Shown piece by piece: positions 17,064-25,065 of a stretch of DNA of 64,000 nucleotides. Both the position numbers and the translations under genes were made by a program. How positions within the stretch are numbered: the stretch's first letter is position 1; each line of letters begins with the position of its first letter. The notes below the pieces were generated by a model. It saw only the letters and a program-made list of their open reading frames with translations. It was not told where the DNA came from and searched no databases. Location of the stretch: assembly GCA_937873455.1 (NCBI GenBank), contig CALMYG010000043.1, forward strand, positions 186,001-250,000. Reading direction: 5' to 3'. The DNA comes from an uncultured Verrucomicrobiota bacterium (lineage in GTDB: Bacteria; Verrucomicrobiota; Kiritimatiellia; CAIVKH01).

Positions 17064-18302
17064 ATGAATCAAAACCATCGTTCGTTTATCGTTTCAACCG
17101 GTATAATGGCCGCGTTGCTGTTTTCCGTTCATTCAACCCGTGCCGATGAACCGGCCTGGCTGGCGCCTTCGTGGGGTCCGTTGAGCCCCAGCCTGCATGC
17201 GCTGGGCGCAATCGGGAATACCTCGGGCGATGCCGAATCGCTGGCGATCGGGCACCACGACCCCAGCCGGGAGGACGGCTCGGTTCAAGCCCTGGAACTC
17301 GGACTTTCCCTGCGGCTTGACTGGCTGGAAGGTTTTGCCGTCCACGCCCTTTCATACGGAGCGGATGAAGAGTGGGAAAACGAATGGGAAGAAGCCTTCC
17401 TGAAAGTCAAGGACCTGCCCGGTGGTTTTGAAGTACGGGGCGGCCGGATGCTGGCTCGCTACGGCAAACTCAACGCCCAACACCCCCATGCCTGGAATTT
17501 TGTCGATACCCCCTTACCCCTTGGCCGTTTCCTGGGTGAACACGGCTTGCTGTTTGACGGCGGCGATCTTACCTGGCTGAAATTGGATGTGGACATGACG
17601 GTCGGCCTCACCCTCGGCTATGGTAAAATCGTGGAACACGACCATGCCCACCATCACGAAGACGATGATCATGCCGCCCATGATGATGATCACGACGACC
17701 ATCATCACGCCGAAGCCATCGCCTACCATGACGGTGTGGGATATGGACGCTTGTTCGCGCAACTCCGGCGGGATGACTTTCATACGGTCGAGGCCGGATT
17801 GTCGCTAGCCCTGGGCGACGAGGAAGCCGGACGGCGCATGATGGTGTACGGCATTGACGTCACCTATGCCTGGCGAGAAAACGGCCTGCAACCGGGCGGT
17901 CGTGCCTTTACCTGGACCACCGAACTGCTCTACCGGGATGTGGAGTCCGGCCATACCGACGAACATGCGGACGATCACGACCACGATAAAGCCGACCATG
18001 CCGATCATCATGACGACAAGGCTCTGCCCGGCGGTGGCGAGTTCGGTTTGTACTCCGAAGTGGTATATACCCTGAACCGCACGCTTGATCTGGGAACCCG
18101 GGTCGGGTATGTCCAAGGTAAACATGAACTTGGAACCGAAAAACATTTTCGGATCAGCCCGGCAGTCACCGCGTATCTCGATCCTTATCGCCGCACCTCC
18201 CTGCGTGCGCAGTACAATTACGACGATTTTGCCGGCGGAGTTGATGAACACACGATCTGGTTGCAGCTCGCTCTTTCCTGGGGCGGGCCGGAAGTCCGCT
18301 GA
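17064..18302 (+). CDS. His/Asp-rich outer-membrane protein of the metal operon
   Basis: The 412-residue protein has a Sec signal (cleaved near residue 27, STRA-DEP) and alternating beta-strand patterns to the C-terminus (TIWLQLALSW), as in porin-like beta-barrels. Two inserts are extremely rich in His and Asp: residues about 191-222 and 297-317. These look like surface or periplasmic loops that would bind Zn2+ or other divalent metals. No TonB box or plug domain is visible, so it differs from ZnuD. It leads the operon, 21 bases upstream of the metal-binding protein gene, and lies directly behind the palindromic operator. Confidence 0.82.
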   Translation: MNQNHRSFIVSTGIMAALLFSVHSTRADEPAWLAPSWGPLSPSLHALGAIGNTSGDAESLAIGHHDPSREDGSVQALELGLSLRLDWLEGFAVHALSYGADEEWENEWEEAFLKVKDLPGGFEVRGGRMLARYGKLNAQHPHAWNFVDTPLPLGRFLGEHGLLFDGGDLTWLKLDVDMTVGLTLGYGKIVEHDHAHHHEDDDHAAHDDDHDDHHHAEAIAYHDGVGYGRLFAQLRRDDFHTVEAGLSLALGDEEAGRRMMVYGIDVTYAWRENGLQPGGRAFTWTTELLYRDVESGHTDEHADDHDHDKADHADHHDDKALPGGGEFGLYSEVVYTLNRTLDLGTRVGYVQGKHELGTEKHFRISPAVTAYLDPYRRTSLRAQYNYDDFAGGVDEHTIWLQLALSWGGPEVR

Positions 18303-18323
18303 TCCAACGACGGAGACCGCAAC

Positions 18324-19223
18324 ATGAGGCGTCGGCGGGTCAGCATCCTGATGGGGGTAGCGCTCGCCGCCGCTTCGTCGGCCGCGCCGATTCGGATTGC
18401 CTCCCTCCATCCGGTGGTCAGTGATATCGCCCGGCAAATGGGTGGTGATGCCGTGGTCGTCATTGACTTGATGCCGCTGGATTCCAATCCGCATAATTTC
18501 TATCCCTCCCCGTCGAATTTGAAGGAGGCCTCCCAGGCAGATATGGTGCTGGCCGCCGGAAAAAATCTTGAGGTGTACCTGGACAGTTTTCGCGAATCGC
18601 TGGGCGGTGTCCCGGTCTTCGAAGTCGGACACGGCGTGCCTTCGCTCCGGGTGACCGCGGATGACGTGTTCCTGTGCTGCCCGACCCACGCCCACGGCGC
18701 GATCGACCCGCATTGGTGGCACAGCATTCAAAATGTCCGGCGCGCCTCGGGGCTGCTTGCCGACGAATTTTCACGTTTGCGCCCGGAGCAACGGGACGCT
18801 TTTCGGAGCAACCATGATGCTTATGCGGCCCGCCTGGATGCGTTATACCGCTGGGCCAAACGGGAAATTGCCGCCATCCCCCGCGCCAACCGTAAACTCA
18901 CCACCGCCCACGCCGCCTTTGGCTACCTTTGCCGGGAAATGGGCTTGCGTTCGATCACGGTGCTCGGTTTGACCACCGAACAGGACGCCGAACCGGGGTA
19001 CCTGAAAGATGTCATTCGCATGCTTCGTGAAAACCGGGTGCCCGCGGTTTTTCCCGAAGTGAACGCGAATCCCAAGGTTCTGGAAAGCATCGCCCGGGAG
19101 GCCGGGGTCATCGTGGCCGGAAATTTGCACGCCGACATGCTGGCCGCCGACGCCCCGACCTACGAAGCCATGGTCCGGCACAACATCACCACCATTGTCG
19201 AAGGGCTGCGCGGTTCGCGCTAA
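18324..19223 (+). CDS. Periplasmic zinc/manganese-binding protein of an ABC importer
   Basis: The 299-residue cluster A-I solute-binding protein has a signal peptide (about 1-21). The three canonical His ligands are visible: His57 in SNPHNFYPS, His130 in IDPHWWH and His196 in TTAHAAFGY. An acidic fourth-ligand region follows near the C-terminus (ADMLAADAPTYEAM). The His-rich loop of ZnuA is short here (CCPTHAHGAIDPHWW, with a Cys pair), which leaves zinc versus manganese open. With the ATPase and permease downstream it forms a complete metal importer. Confidence 0.9.
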   Translation: MRRRRVSILMGVALAAASSAAPIRIASLHPVVSDIARQMGGDAVVVIDLMPLDSNPHNFYPSPSNLKEASQADMVLAAGKNLEVYLDSFRESLGGVPVFEVGHGVPSLRVTADDVFLCCPTHAHGAIDPHWWHSIQNVRRASGLLADEFSRLRPEQRDAFRSNHDAYAARLDALYRWAKREIAAIPRANRKLTTAHAAFGYLCREMGLRSITVLGLTTEQDAEPGYLKDVIRMLRENRVPAVFPEVNANPKVLESIAREAGVIVAGNLHADMLAADAPTYEAMVRHNITTIVEGLRGSR

Positions 19224-19228
19224 GGGTT

Positions 19229-19663
19229 ATGCGCGGTTCACCCTTCATACAATGGTCGGCCTTCGCGGCGCTATGGCTGTTGTTGTTGATCCCCATCGTC
19301 CGGGTCACCCGCCCGGAGGCGCTCGCGCCGGGAAACGATACGATCCGGCAAACGGATACCGAAAAGCATCCGGCATGGGTTTCCCTGAGGTTCTCCCGCC
19401 TTCCCGAATCGTTCACGCTGCTCCACCTGGATGAAACCGTGTGGACGGAGACACAGCCGCGTGACCGGTATCTGACCCGCATCATCCCCCTGGCGCTAGA
19501 TCGTTTCGGCACCGAACTGCATCTGATCGCGGAACTGCCTGACGGCGAAACGGCGGTGGAAATTACCGTGGAGCCGGATGGACGCGAACGCCGCGCCCAA
19601 ACCCTTTGGATTACCGGGCCGGCTGATGATCCGGTATTCTTCACCTGGGGGATCGATGACTAA
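19229..19663 (+). CDS. Membrane-anchored protein of the metal-uptake operon, unknown function
   Basis: This is a 144-residue protein with one N-terminal hydrophobic segment (FAALWLLLLIPIVRV, about 11-26) and a periplasmic domain of about 110 residues (SFTLLHLDETVWTET, IAELPDGETAVEITVEPDG) with beta-strand character. I recognise no family. It starts 5 bases after the binding-protein gene and its 3' end overlaps the ATPase gene by 8 bases, so it is embedded in the operon and probably assists metal uptake or transfer. The link to metals rests only on position. Confidence 0.75.
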   Translation: MRGSPFIQWSAFAALWLLLLIPIVRVTRPEALAPGNDTIRQTDTEKHPAWVSLRFSRLPESFTLLHLDETVWTETQPRDRYLTRIIPLALDRFGTELHLIAELPDGETAVEITVEPDGRERRAQTLWITGPADDPVFFTWGIDD

Positions 19664-20393
19664 TCCCCGGGAAGAACACCGGCATCACGTCCTGCGCGCG
19701 GAACGGCTTCACGTGCATTACGGGCCGATTTGCGCCCTGCATGATGTGACCCTCGAACTAACCTGCGGGACCGCGGCCGCGCTGGTCGGCGGTAACGGCG
19801 CCGGCAAAAGCACCTTCATGAAACGCGTGGTCGGTCTGATTCCCCCCAGCGCGGGCGAAGTCATCTGGCGCGGTGAACCCATCGCCAAAAGCACCCATGA
19901 AATTGCCTATCTACCGCAACGTTCGGACATCGCCTGGACTTTTCCCATGACGGTGCGCGGCCTGGTCGAATTGGGCCGGTATCCCCTGCTCGGCCCATGG
20001 CGTCGGTTCCGTACCGAAGACCGCGACGCCGTCCAACACGCCATGAACCTGATGCGGATCGACGACCTCGCCGACCGGCAGATCGGCGCGTTATCCGGCG
20101 GCCAACAGCAACGCGCGATGATCGCCCGGGCCCTCGCCCAGGACGCCCACGTCTTGCTGCTGGATGAACCCTTCGCCGGCCTGGATCAGCCCTCCCAGGA
20201 ATTGCTCGCCCATTTGTTGCGTGATTTGGTGGCCAACGGCCACCTGGTGGTTGCCTCACACCACGACTTAAAAACGGTTTCCGGTATTTTCGATGTCGTC
20301 GTGCTGCTGAACGGAACCGTCATCGCCCAGGGACCCAGCGCCGAGGTCATGACCGCCGCCAATCTCACCCGGGCCTTCGGAGCCTCCGAATAA
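19656..20393 (+). CDS. Zinc/manganese ABC transporter ATP-binding protein
   Basis: 245 residues with Walker A GGNGAGKSTF, Q-loop YLPQRSDIAW, signature LSGGQQQRAMIARAL, Walker B VLLLDEPFAGLD and switch His in ASHHDLKTV. The wording fits the ZnuC/MntB/TroB group. The ATG at 19656 is chosen over 19578: it overlaps the previous stop by 8 bases and has GGGGG just upstream. Together with the permease next door it powers import of the metal delivered by the binding protein. Confidence 0.93.
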   Translation: MTNPREEHRHHVLRAERLHVHYGPICALHDVTLELTCGTAAALVGGNGAGKSTFMKRVVGLIPPSAGEVIWRGEPIAKSTHEIAYLPQRSDIAWTFPMTVRGLVELGRYPLLGPWRRFRTEDRDAVQHAMNLMRIDDLADRQIGALSGGQQQRAMIARALAQDAHVLLLDEPFAGLDQPSQELLAHLLRDLVANGHLVVASHHDLKTVSGIFDVVVLLNGTVIAQGPSAEVMTAANLTRAFGASE

Positions 20394-21256
20394 TGGAAAC
20401 CCTTCAGGACATGTTTTCATTTCAGTTTAATCAGCGCGCCTTGCTTGCCGCGCTGATGATCGGATTTCTCAACGGCTACGCCGGCGGGTATGTGGTTTTG
20501 CGCAAAGGCTCTTTGTTCGCCGGCGCTTTGTCCCATACCTTGTTTCCGGGAATCGCCATCGGGGCGATCATCGCCGGGTTAAACCCGTACAGCGCCTTGG
20601 TCGGCGCTTTTGTCATGGCTCTGGTCGTCGGACTGGGCAGCCAGGGCGTGGCATCCTACTCCCGGGTTGACCGCGAAGCGGCGATGGCCATCTTTTACAC
20701 GGCAGCCACCGCCGGGGGCTTGCTAATTCTGGAGCGGCTCGGCACCTATGTGCGCGTCGAGGATTACTTGTTCGGGAATATTCTCAGGGTCTCCAACTGG
20801 GATCTGTGGTTCATGTTCTGGGCGGGTTTCGCTGTCTTAGCCGTCCTGATTTTATTTCAGCGTCCGCTGTTGGTGTTTATTTTTTCACCCGAGCTGGCGG
20901 CCTCCCACGGGTTGTCCCCGCGGGCGATGGACTACCTGTTGGCCGCCCTGGTCGTGATCACCATGGTCACGTCGCTACAGGCGGTTGGCGCCTTGCTGGC
21001 CCTCGGGCTGTTGGTGGCGCCGGCGGCCACCTTGTATTTATTTGTCAACTCGCCGCGCCTGATCTTCTGGGGCGGCGGACTGCTCGGAATGACCCTGGCC
21101 GCAGGCTCGGTTGTGCTGACCAACTTGTTGAACGTGCAAACCGGACCAGCCCTGGTCGTGCTGCTCGCCGTGGTCTTTCTGATTGGCTTTGTCCTCAGCC
21201 CCCGCTATGGCCTTCTGGCCAGATTTCGAGCCGTTCAGGACATCCGCCATCGCTGA
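20393..21256 (+). CDS. Zinc/manganese ABC transporter permease
   Basis: The 287-residue integral membrane protein has about eight to nine hydrophobic helices and the ABC-3 family features: ALLAALMIGFLNGYAGGYVVLR near the N-terminus, FAGALSHTLFPGIA (metal-transport motif with His) and a coupling region VVITMVTSLQAVGALLALGLLVAPAA. Its ATG shares a base with the ATPase stop (TAATG). It is the last gene of the operon; the following about 100 bases hold no gene or obvious terminator. Confidence 0.93.
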   Translation: METLQDMFSFQFNQRALLAALMIGFLNGYAGGYVVLRKGSLFAGALSHTLFPGIAIGAIIAGLNPYSALVGAFVMALVVGLGSQGVASYSRVDREAAMAIFYTAATAGGLLILERLGTYVRVEDYLFGNILRVSNWDLWFMFWAGFAVLAVLILFQRPLLVFIFSPELAASHGLSPRAMDYLLAALVVITMVTSLQAVGALLALGLLVAPAATLYLFVNSPRLIFWGGGLLGMTLAAGSVVLTNLLNVQTGPALVVLLAVVFLIGFVLSPRYGLLARFRAVQDIRHR

Positions 21257-21359
21257 TCGCCACGTTGCTTACAAGCCTCAGAAGTGCGAGTCAATCAAGC
21301 ACCTGGCGGCACACGTTTGCCTTAACTGTTTTGGCGAAGCGCTGTGCTACCGGGAAACA

Positions 21360-21560
21360 TTAAAGCGGGCGGGCATGAAGCGTCACCGTTCCGCCGTTTG
21401 TTCGACGCCGTTTTTCACGCGCGTGCAAATCAAAAATGACGTGACCAGAAGCTCCTTCTTTGGCTTTTAGCGACTCGGCCAGACGGCGCACGTCATAGTT
21501 ATGCTGCCCGGCAAGATCGTTCTTGATCTTCCATACTTCCTTCAATATTTCATCCTTCAT
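21360..21560 (-). CDS. Putative antitoxin partner of a PIN-domain toxin
   Basis: A 66-residue, charged, soluble protein starting MKDEILKEVWKIKNDLA. Sequences beginning this way are commonly found next to PIN-domain proteins of the type seen here, and I recognise the pattern rather than a named domain. It overlaps the toxin gene by 11 bases and lies downstream of it, an inverted gene order compared with classical vapBC. The segment LAESLKAKEGASG is conserved in look; the basic tail AREKRRRTNGG may be truncated or variable. Confidence 0.6.
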   Translation of the reverse strand: MKDEILKEVWKIKNDLAGQHNYDVRRLAESLKAKEGASGHVIFDLHAREKRRRTNGGTVTLHARPL

Positions 21561-22032
21561 GTTCGTCTCCCATCAGTTCCAGCGGAGTGCATATTTCGGG
21601 ACAGGCAAACCCATGAATGGCACAGACGCTCCGCATCACCGGTTTCATCTCGGCATTGTCCAAATGCCGACAGTTCCAGGTTAGCAAGTAGTCCACCCCG
21701 TGATAAGCGGCGATAGCCAGATGCAAAGCATCGTCGGCCGCTTTTTCGGGTAGTGCGCCATCCTTTAACAGAGAGGCCGCCAGTTCGCTTGCGGCATCCG
21801 TAATCGGCAACATCGGGATATCGGCCAAACTGCTCAAGCGACGTTCCGCCGCATCGGCATTACCCGCAGCCGCTTCATCCAGAACTAGTTGCGACGTAAA
21901 TAGTTCGAAACCTTGACGCCGCGTCTTCCACCACTGAAGCGTGGCGCTTTGCCACGCCGCCGCGAGCAAGTCACGCGCAGGCAACGCGGTCAGATAGCTT
22001 ACCACTGACGTTTCAATATAAACAGTTTGCAT
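21550..22032 (-). CDS. PIN-domain nuclease, probable type II toxin
   Basis: The 160-residue PIN domain has the family start VYIETSVVSYLTA, with Glu in place of the usual first Asp, a pattern normal for this subfamily. The acidic residues in LVLDEAAAGNADAAERR and the C-terminal block KAADDALHLAIAAYHGVDYLLTWNCRHLDN complete the site. PIN toxins of TA systems are RNases that cut tRNA or mRNA. I take the ATG at 22032 because it gives MQTVYIETS; the reading frame extends upstream to 22170 without good context. It is divergent from the DUF362 gene. Confidence 0.85.
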   Translation of the reverse strand: MQTVYIETSVVSYLTALPARDLLAAAWQSATLQWWKTRRQGFELFTSQLVLDEAAAGNADAAERRLSSLADIPMLPITDAASELAASLLKDGALPEKAADDALHLAIAAYHGVDYLLTWNCRHLDNAEMKPVMRSVCAIHGFACPEICTPLELMGDEHEG

Positions 22033-22204
22033 GGCGACATCGTATGTTGCGGGGGCATTTAAAGCGAGCCGTCTTTTCCGTCGAACGTCAAGGATGAGGC
22101 GGATCGTGATATACTTCACTTCGGTCCGTCGTGCGCATAATCGCCCGCCGCTTGTGCATTTACCTTTCATGCGTTACCATGTGGTTTTAACCTGAGGATA
22201 TCCA

Positions 22205-23512
22205 ATGGCCAAAGCAAAAGTAGCTATTTTAAAAACGCAGCCGGCAACCGTGCTGGAGGACTACCATCGGCTCATGAATCTGGCCGATTACCAGCAGGTT
22301 TTGTCCAAACAAATCGAAACCGCGCTCAAGATCAACATCAGTTGGCACTTTTTCTACCCGGGCTCCTCCACCACCCCCTGGCAATTGGACGGGGTGATCC
22401 GGGCCATGAAGCGGGATGGCTACGATCCCGAACGGATTCACGGCTGCCATAACCGCACCGTGGTCATCGATGCCCGCCTGGGCGAGCGCGAGAACAAGCA
22501 GGTCAATGTCACCGACGCCCATCGGCTGAAAAACGTCCACCTTTATGAGGGCGAGGAGTGGATTCATGTCCGCGACGCGGTAGGCGATCTGGCCGACCAA
22601 TTTATCTGCCTGAATGACGTGTACAAAGACGGGTTCATGATTCCCAAGCGGTTCATCGGTGAAAACATCATTCATCTCCCCACGGTAAAAACCCACATTT
22701 TCACCACCACCACCGGGGCGATGAAAAACGCCTTCGGCGGCTTGTTGAACGAGCGCCGTCACTGGACCCATCCGGTCATTCACGAAACCCTGGTGGACCT
22801 TTTGATGATCCAGAAAAAAATCCATAACGGGGTTTTCGCCGTCATGGATGGAACCTTCGCCGGCGACGGCCCCGGACCGCGCTGCATGATTCCTCACGTA
22901 AAGAATGTGATCCTCGCCTCCTCCGATCAGGTGGCGATCGACGCCGTGGCGGCCAAGTTGATGGGCTTTGACCCGCTGCGCGATTTGAAGTTTGTCCGCA
23001 TCGCCCACGAAAAAGGTCTGGGCTGCGGCGATCCGCGCGATATCGAAATCGTCGGTGACCTGGATGCCGCCGCCGAAAACTGGAATTTTGTCGGTCCGTT
23101 CAAGAAAATGACCTTTGCCAGCCGGATGCAACACCTCATTTACTGGGGACCCTTGAAAAAGCCGGTGGAATGGACGCTGAAAACCGTACTTGCGCCCTGG
23201 TCCTATATGGCCAGCGTGGCATATCATGACTCCTTCTGGTATCCCACCCACCAACATTACATTCATGAAATTTTGCGGAGTGAATGGGGTCGCTTGTTCC
23301 AGAACTGGGACGACTTGGCCATTCCACCCGATGACCTCGAGGCCAAGGGGTGGGAGTACGTGGGTAATCTGCCGGCTGAATTAAAAAACGAAGGCATGAA
23401 ATACTTCAAGGAATCCCTGCGCATCCTGGGCCTTTGCGTGAAGGAAGCGCCGGAATTCGCCGCGCGAAAACGCCGAAAAGCCGCCTTGGCCTCGCAAGCG
23501 CCCCGGAGCTAG
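22205..23512 (+). CDS. DUF362-domain protein
   Basis: 435 residues. The segment from about 75 to 300 carries DUF362 features (NRTVVIDARLGERENK, FIGENIIHLPTVKTHIFTTTTGAMKNAFGGLL, SSDQVAIDAVAAKLMGFDP). Family members are often fused to ferredoxin domains; no cysteine cluster for Fe-S binding is visible here, so this is the bare domain plus an unassigned C-terminal about 110 residues. Biochemical role is unknown. GAGG lies 8 bases before the ATG. It is divergent from the PIN toxin, and the region between them (about 170 bases) must hold both promoters. Confidence 0.85.
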   Translation: MAKAKVAILKTQPATVLEDYHRLMNLADYQQVLSKQIETALKINISWHFFYPGSSTTPWQLDGVIRAMKRDGYDPERIHGCHNRTVVIDARLGERENKQVNVTDAHRLKNVHLYEGEEWIHVRDAVGDLADQFICLNDVYKDGFMIPKRFIGENIIHLPTVKTHIFTTTTGAMKNAFGGLLNERRHWTHPVIHETLVDLLMIQKKIHNGVFAVMDGTFAGDGPGPRCMIPHVKNVILASSDQVAIDAVAAKLMGFDPLRDLKFVRIAHEKGLGCGDPRDIEIVGDLDAAAENWNFVGPFKKMTFASRMQHLIYWGPLKKPVEWTLKTVLAPWSYMASVAYHDSFWYPTHQHYIHEILRSEWGRLFQNWDDLAIPPDDLEAKGWEYVGNLPAELKNEGMKYFKESLRILGLCVKEAPEFAARKRRKAALASQAPRS

Positions 23513-23534
23513 CTTTTGACCCCCAATCGAATTC

Positions 23535-23562
23535 TTGTCTCTTTGCGCAACCGCGCTACTAT
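23535..23562 (+). promoter_or_regulatory. Candidate sigma-70 promoter for the zinc-ribbon gene
   Basis: TTGTCT (23535-23540) and TACTAT (23557-23562) are separated by 16 bases, and the start codon follows 26 bases after the -10 box. It is in a short intergenic gap after the DUF362 gene, so the zinc-ribbon gene may have its own transcript. Two mismatches in the -35 box make this a modest prediction. Confidence 0.4.
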
Positions 23563-23588
23563 AGGGTGCGAACGCGGAAGAATGGACC

Positions 23589-23957
23589 ATGCCCGAGCTA
23601 TTTTGCCCATCCTGCAACAAGGAGACGCTGGTATTAAAAGAGCCGGTCTATGAGGGTTTTACCCGGGTCGGCGAAATCACGAAGTGTGCGGTGTGCGGTC
23701 ACGTCTTCACCGCGCCAGCCGACCCGGACGCCGGGGCGCCCCCGGCCCGCAAGCTACCCGCTTTTTTTTCCGAGGACGATTTACCCAAAAAACCCTCGCT
23801 GTTTGCTGAAGGTGAAAACAGGGTGATCTGCCGGTATTGCGCGCATTATCTGGTGAACCCCTTCAAGCAATGGTGCGGCTTTCACCGCAAGGAAGTAGAA
23901 GCTACGGATACCTGTTCGAACTTTTCCGCAAAACCTGATTCCAATCAACCCGTTTGA
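23589..23957 (+). CDS. Small double zinc-ribbon protein
   Basis: 122 residues with two cysteine clusters. The N-terminal CPSCNKE...CAVCGHVF (about 6-38) is a rubredoxin-like or zinc-ribbon knuckle. A C-terminal CRYCAHYLV...WCGFH...C (about 80-115) is a second metal site. The middle is a Pro/Ala-rich linker (PADPDAGAPPARKLPAF). It is probably a soluble Zn- or Fe-binding adaptor of unknown partner. It ends 15 bases before the second paired-palindrome element. Confidence 0.75.
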   Translation: MPELFCPSCNKETLVLKEPVYEGFTRVGEITKCAVCGHVFTAPADPDAGAPPARKLPAFFSEDDLPKKPSLFAEGENRVICRYCAHYLVNPFKQWCGFHRKEVEATDTCSNFSAKPDSNQPV

Positions 23958-23971
23958 GTTATCATGTCGAA

Positions 23972-24019
23972 TTTCCAATCATTGGAAAATCGGCGACGGA
24001 AAAGTTCCAATGATTGGAA
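23972..24019 (+). repeat. Paired palindrome element, copy 2
   Basis: TTCCAA-TCA-TTGGAA (23973-23987, extended by one pair to 23972-23988) and TTCCAA-TGA-TTGGAA (24005-24019) are 17 bases apart, the same geometry as at 12467-12519. The second arm is preceded by AAAAG, as the matching arm of copy 1 is when read on its minus strand, so the two copies have the same internal orientation relative to flanking genes. It lies between the zinc-ribbon gene and the antitoxin gene of a TA pair. Confidence 0.75.
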
Positions 24020-24071
24020 GTCCATCGATTGTGGAGTTCATGATCTCGATTGGGTTTCAATTTCTTGACGA

Positions 24072-24090
24072 CTGTGGCAATTTGCCACAG
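24072..24090 (+). promoter_or_regulatory. 19-base perfect palindrome, probable TA autoregulatory operator
   Basis: CTGTGGCAA-T-TTGCCACAG is a perfect dyad with 9-base arms, ending 9 bases before the antitoxin start codon. TTGACG at 24065-24070 could be the -35 box, which would put the dyad across the promoter spacer. Type II antitoxins usually repress their own operon through such sites, so this is a likely operator for the ParD-like protein. Confidence 0.6.
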
Positions 24091-24099
24091 ACTGGAAAA

Positions 24100-24366
24100 A
24101 TGAGCAAATCGATCAGATTGAGTGATGACCTCTTTGGTCAAGCGCAAGAAACAGGCGCTCGCTATCATCGGTCCCCACCCCAGCAGATTGAATACTGGGC
24201 AAAATTGGGCCGAGTCATGGAAACGTCTCTGTCATGGCCCGTGGTCGACAAGGTCGTATCTTGGGGGCAGGAGGAGGATGTGGACCAATTGGTAAAGGAA
24301 GTGAATTCCAAAACCGGGAGAGCCAGGGCGAAAAAGACCATTCTGGCGACGTCCCGTCGGAAGTAA
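24100..24366 (+). CDS. ParD-like antitoxin
   Basis: 88 residues. MSKSIRLSDDL is a ribbon-helix-helix start, followed by the ParD-like family wording YHRSPPQQIEYWAKLGRVME. These proteins bind DNA as dimers through the N-terminal strand and neutralise a toxin with the C-terminal tail, here basic and flexible (KTGRARAKKTILATSRRK). The ATG at 24100 follows GGA by 4 bases; an upstream ATG at 24010 would start inside the palindrome element. The toxin gene begins 4 bases downstream. Confidence 0.82.
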   Translation: MSKSIRLSDDLFGQAQETGARYHRSPPQQIEYWAKLGRVMETSLSWPVVDKVVSWGQEEDVDQLVKEVNSKTGRARAKKTILATSRRK

Positions 24367-24370
24367 TGTT

Positions 24371-24931
24371 GTGGCCCCGACCTTGATCATGTTGGCGGGG
24401 CCGAACGGCGCCGGGAAAACCACCTTCTATTCAACGTTTCTCAGCAACAAGCCGTTGCCCTTTATCAATGCGGATCGATTTGCCGCGGAATTCAAATTGA
24501 ATGCTTATGAGGCAGCCAGCCTCGCGGATCGCGTGCGGGAAAACTTTGTGGCCAGAAATGAATCATTCATTTCCGAGACGGTATTCTCAGATCCAAACGG
24601 AAAGAAACTGGAGTTATTGCTTCAAGCGGCTCTTAAAGACTATGTGGTCACCCTGATCTACATCGGAGTGTCCAATCCCGAATTATCCCGGGAGCGGGTA
24701 GCCGCGCGTGTGGCGGCGGGCGGCCACGATGTTCCGGCGGACAAGTTGGACGCACGCTATCATCGTTCCCTGCGCAATCTGGAGAAAGCCATTCGCTCGC
24801 TCCCGCGCGTTATCCTTTATGACAACAGCGATTTCGAGGAACCGTATCGTTTTTTGGCGGAATTCAGGTCTGGCGTTCTTGTCCATCAAACAGATCGGCC
24901 AGTTCCGAATTGGGCGACACGTTGTTTATGA
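24371..24931 (+). CDS. Zeta-toxin-family P-loop kinase, probable toxin
   Basis: 186 residues starting at a GTG codon 4 bases after the antitoxin stop. The N-terminus has a P-loop (LIMLAGPNGAGKTTFYS), then FINADRFA, whose Asp fits the zeta-toxin catalytic base. FISETVFSDPNGKKLELL and VTLIYIGVSNPELSRERVAARVAAGGHDVP match the lid and substrate region of the zeta/AAA_33 family. Zeta toxins phosphorylate UDP-N-acetylglucosamine and block wall synthesis; some chromosomal relatives phosphorylate other substrates. The pairing with a ParD-like antitoxin is common. Confidence 0.85.
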   Translation: MAPTLIMLAGPNGAGKTTFYSTFLSNKPLPFINADRFAAEFKLNAYEAASLADRVRENFVARNESFISETVFSDPNGKKLELLLQAALKDYVVTLIYIGVSNPELSRERVAARVAAGGHDVPADKLDARYHRSLRNLEKAIRSLPRVILYDNSDFEEPYRFLAEFRSGVLVHQTDRPVPNWATRCL

Positions 24932-25065
24932 AGATCAACGCGCGGAAGATGATATTGCCCTTATCCTGGCAACGATTAGGATCATCCATGCAACGGATGG
25001 CGCTCGGTGAACCAAATATGGCCAAACGGTGTCTAATAAGGCCAGATTGAATAAACGGAAAGACG

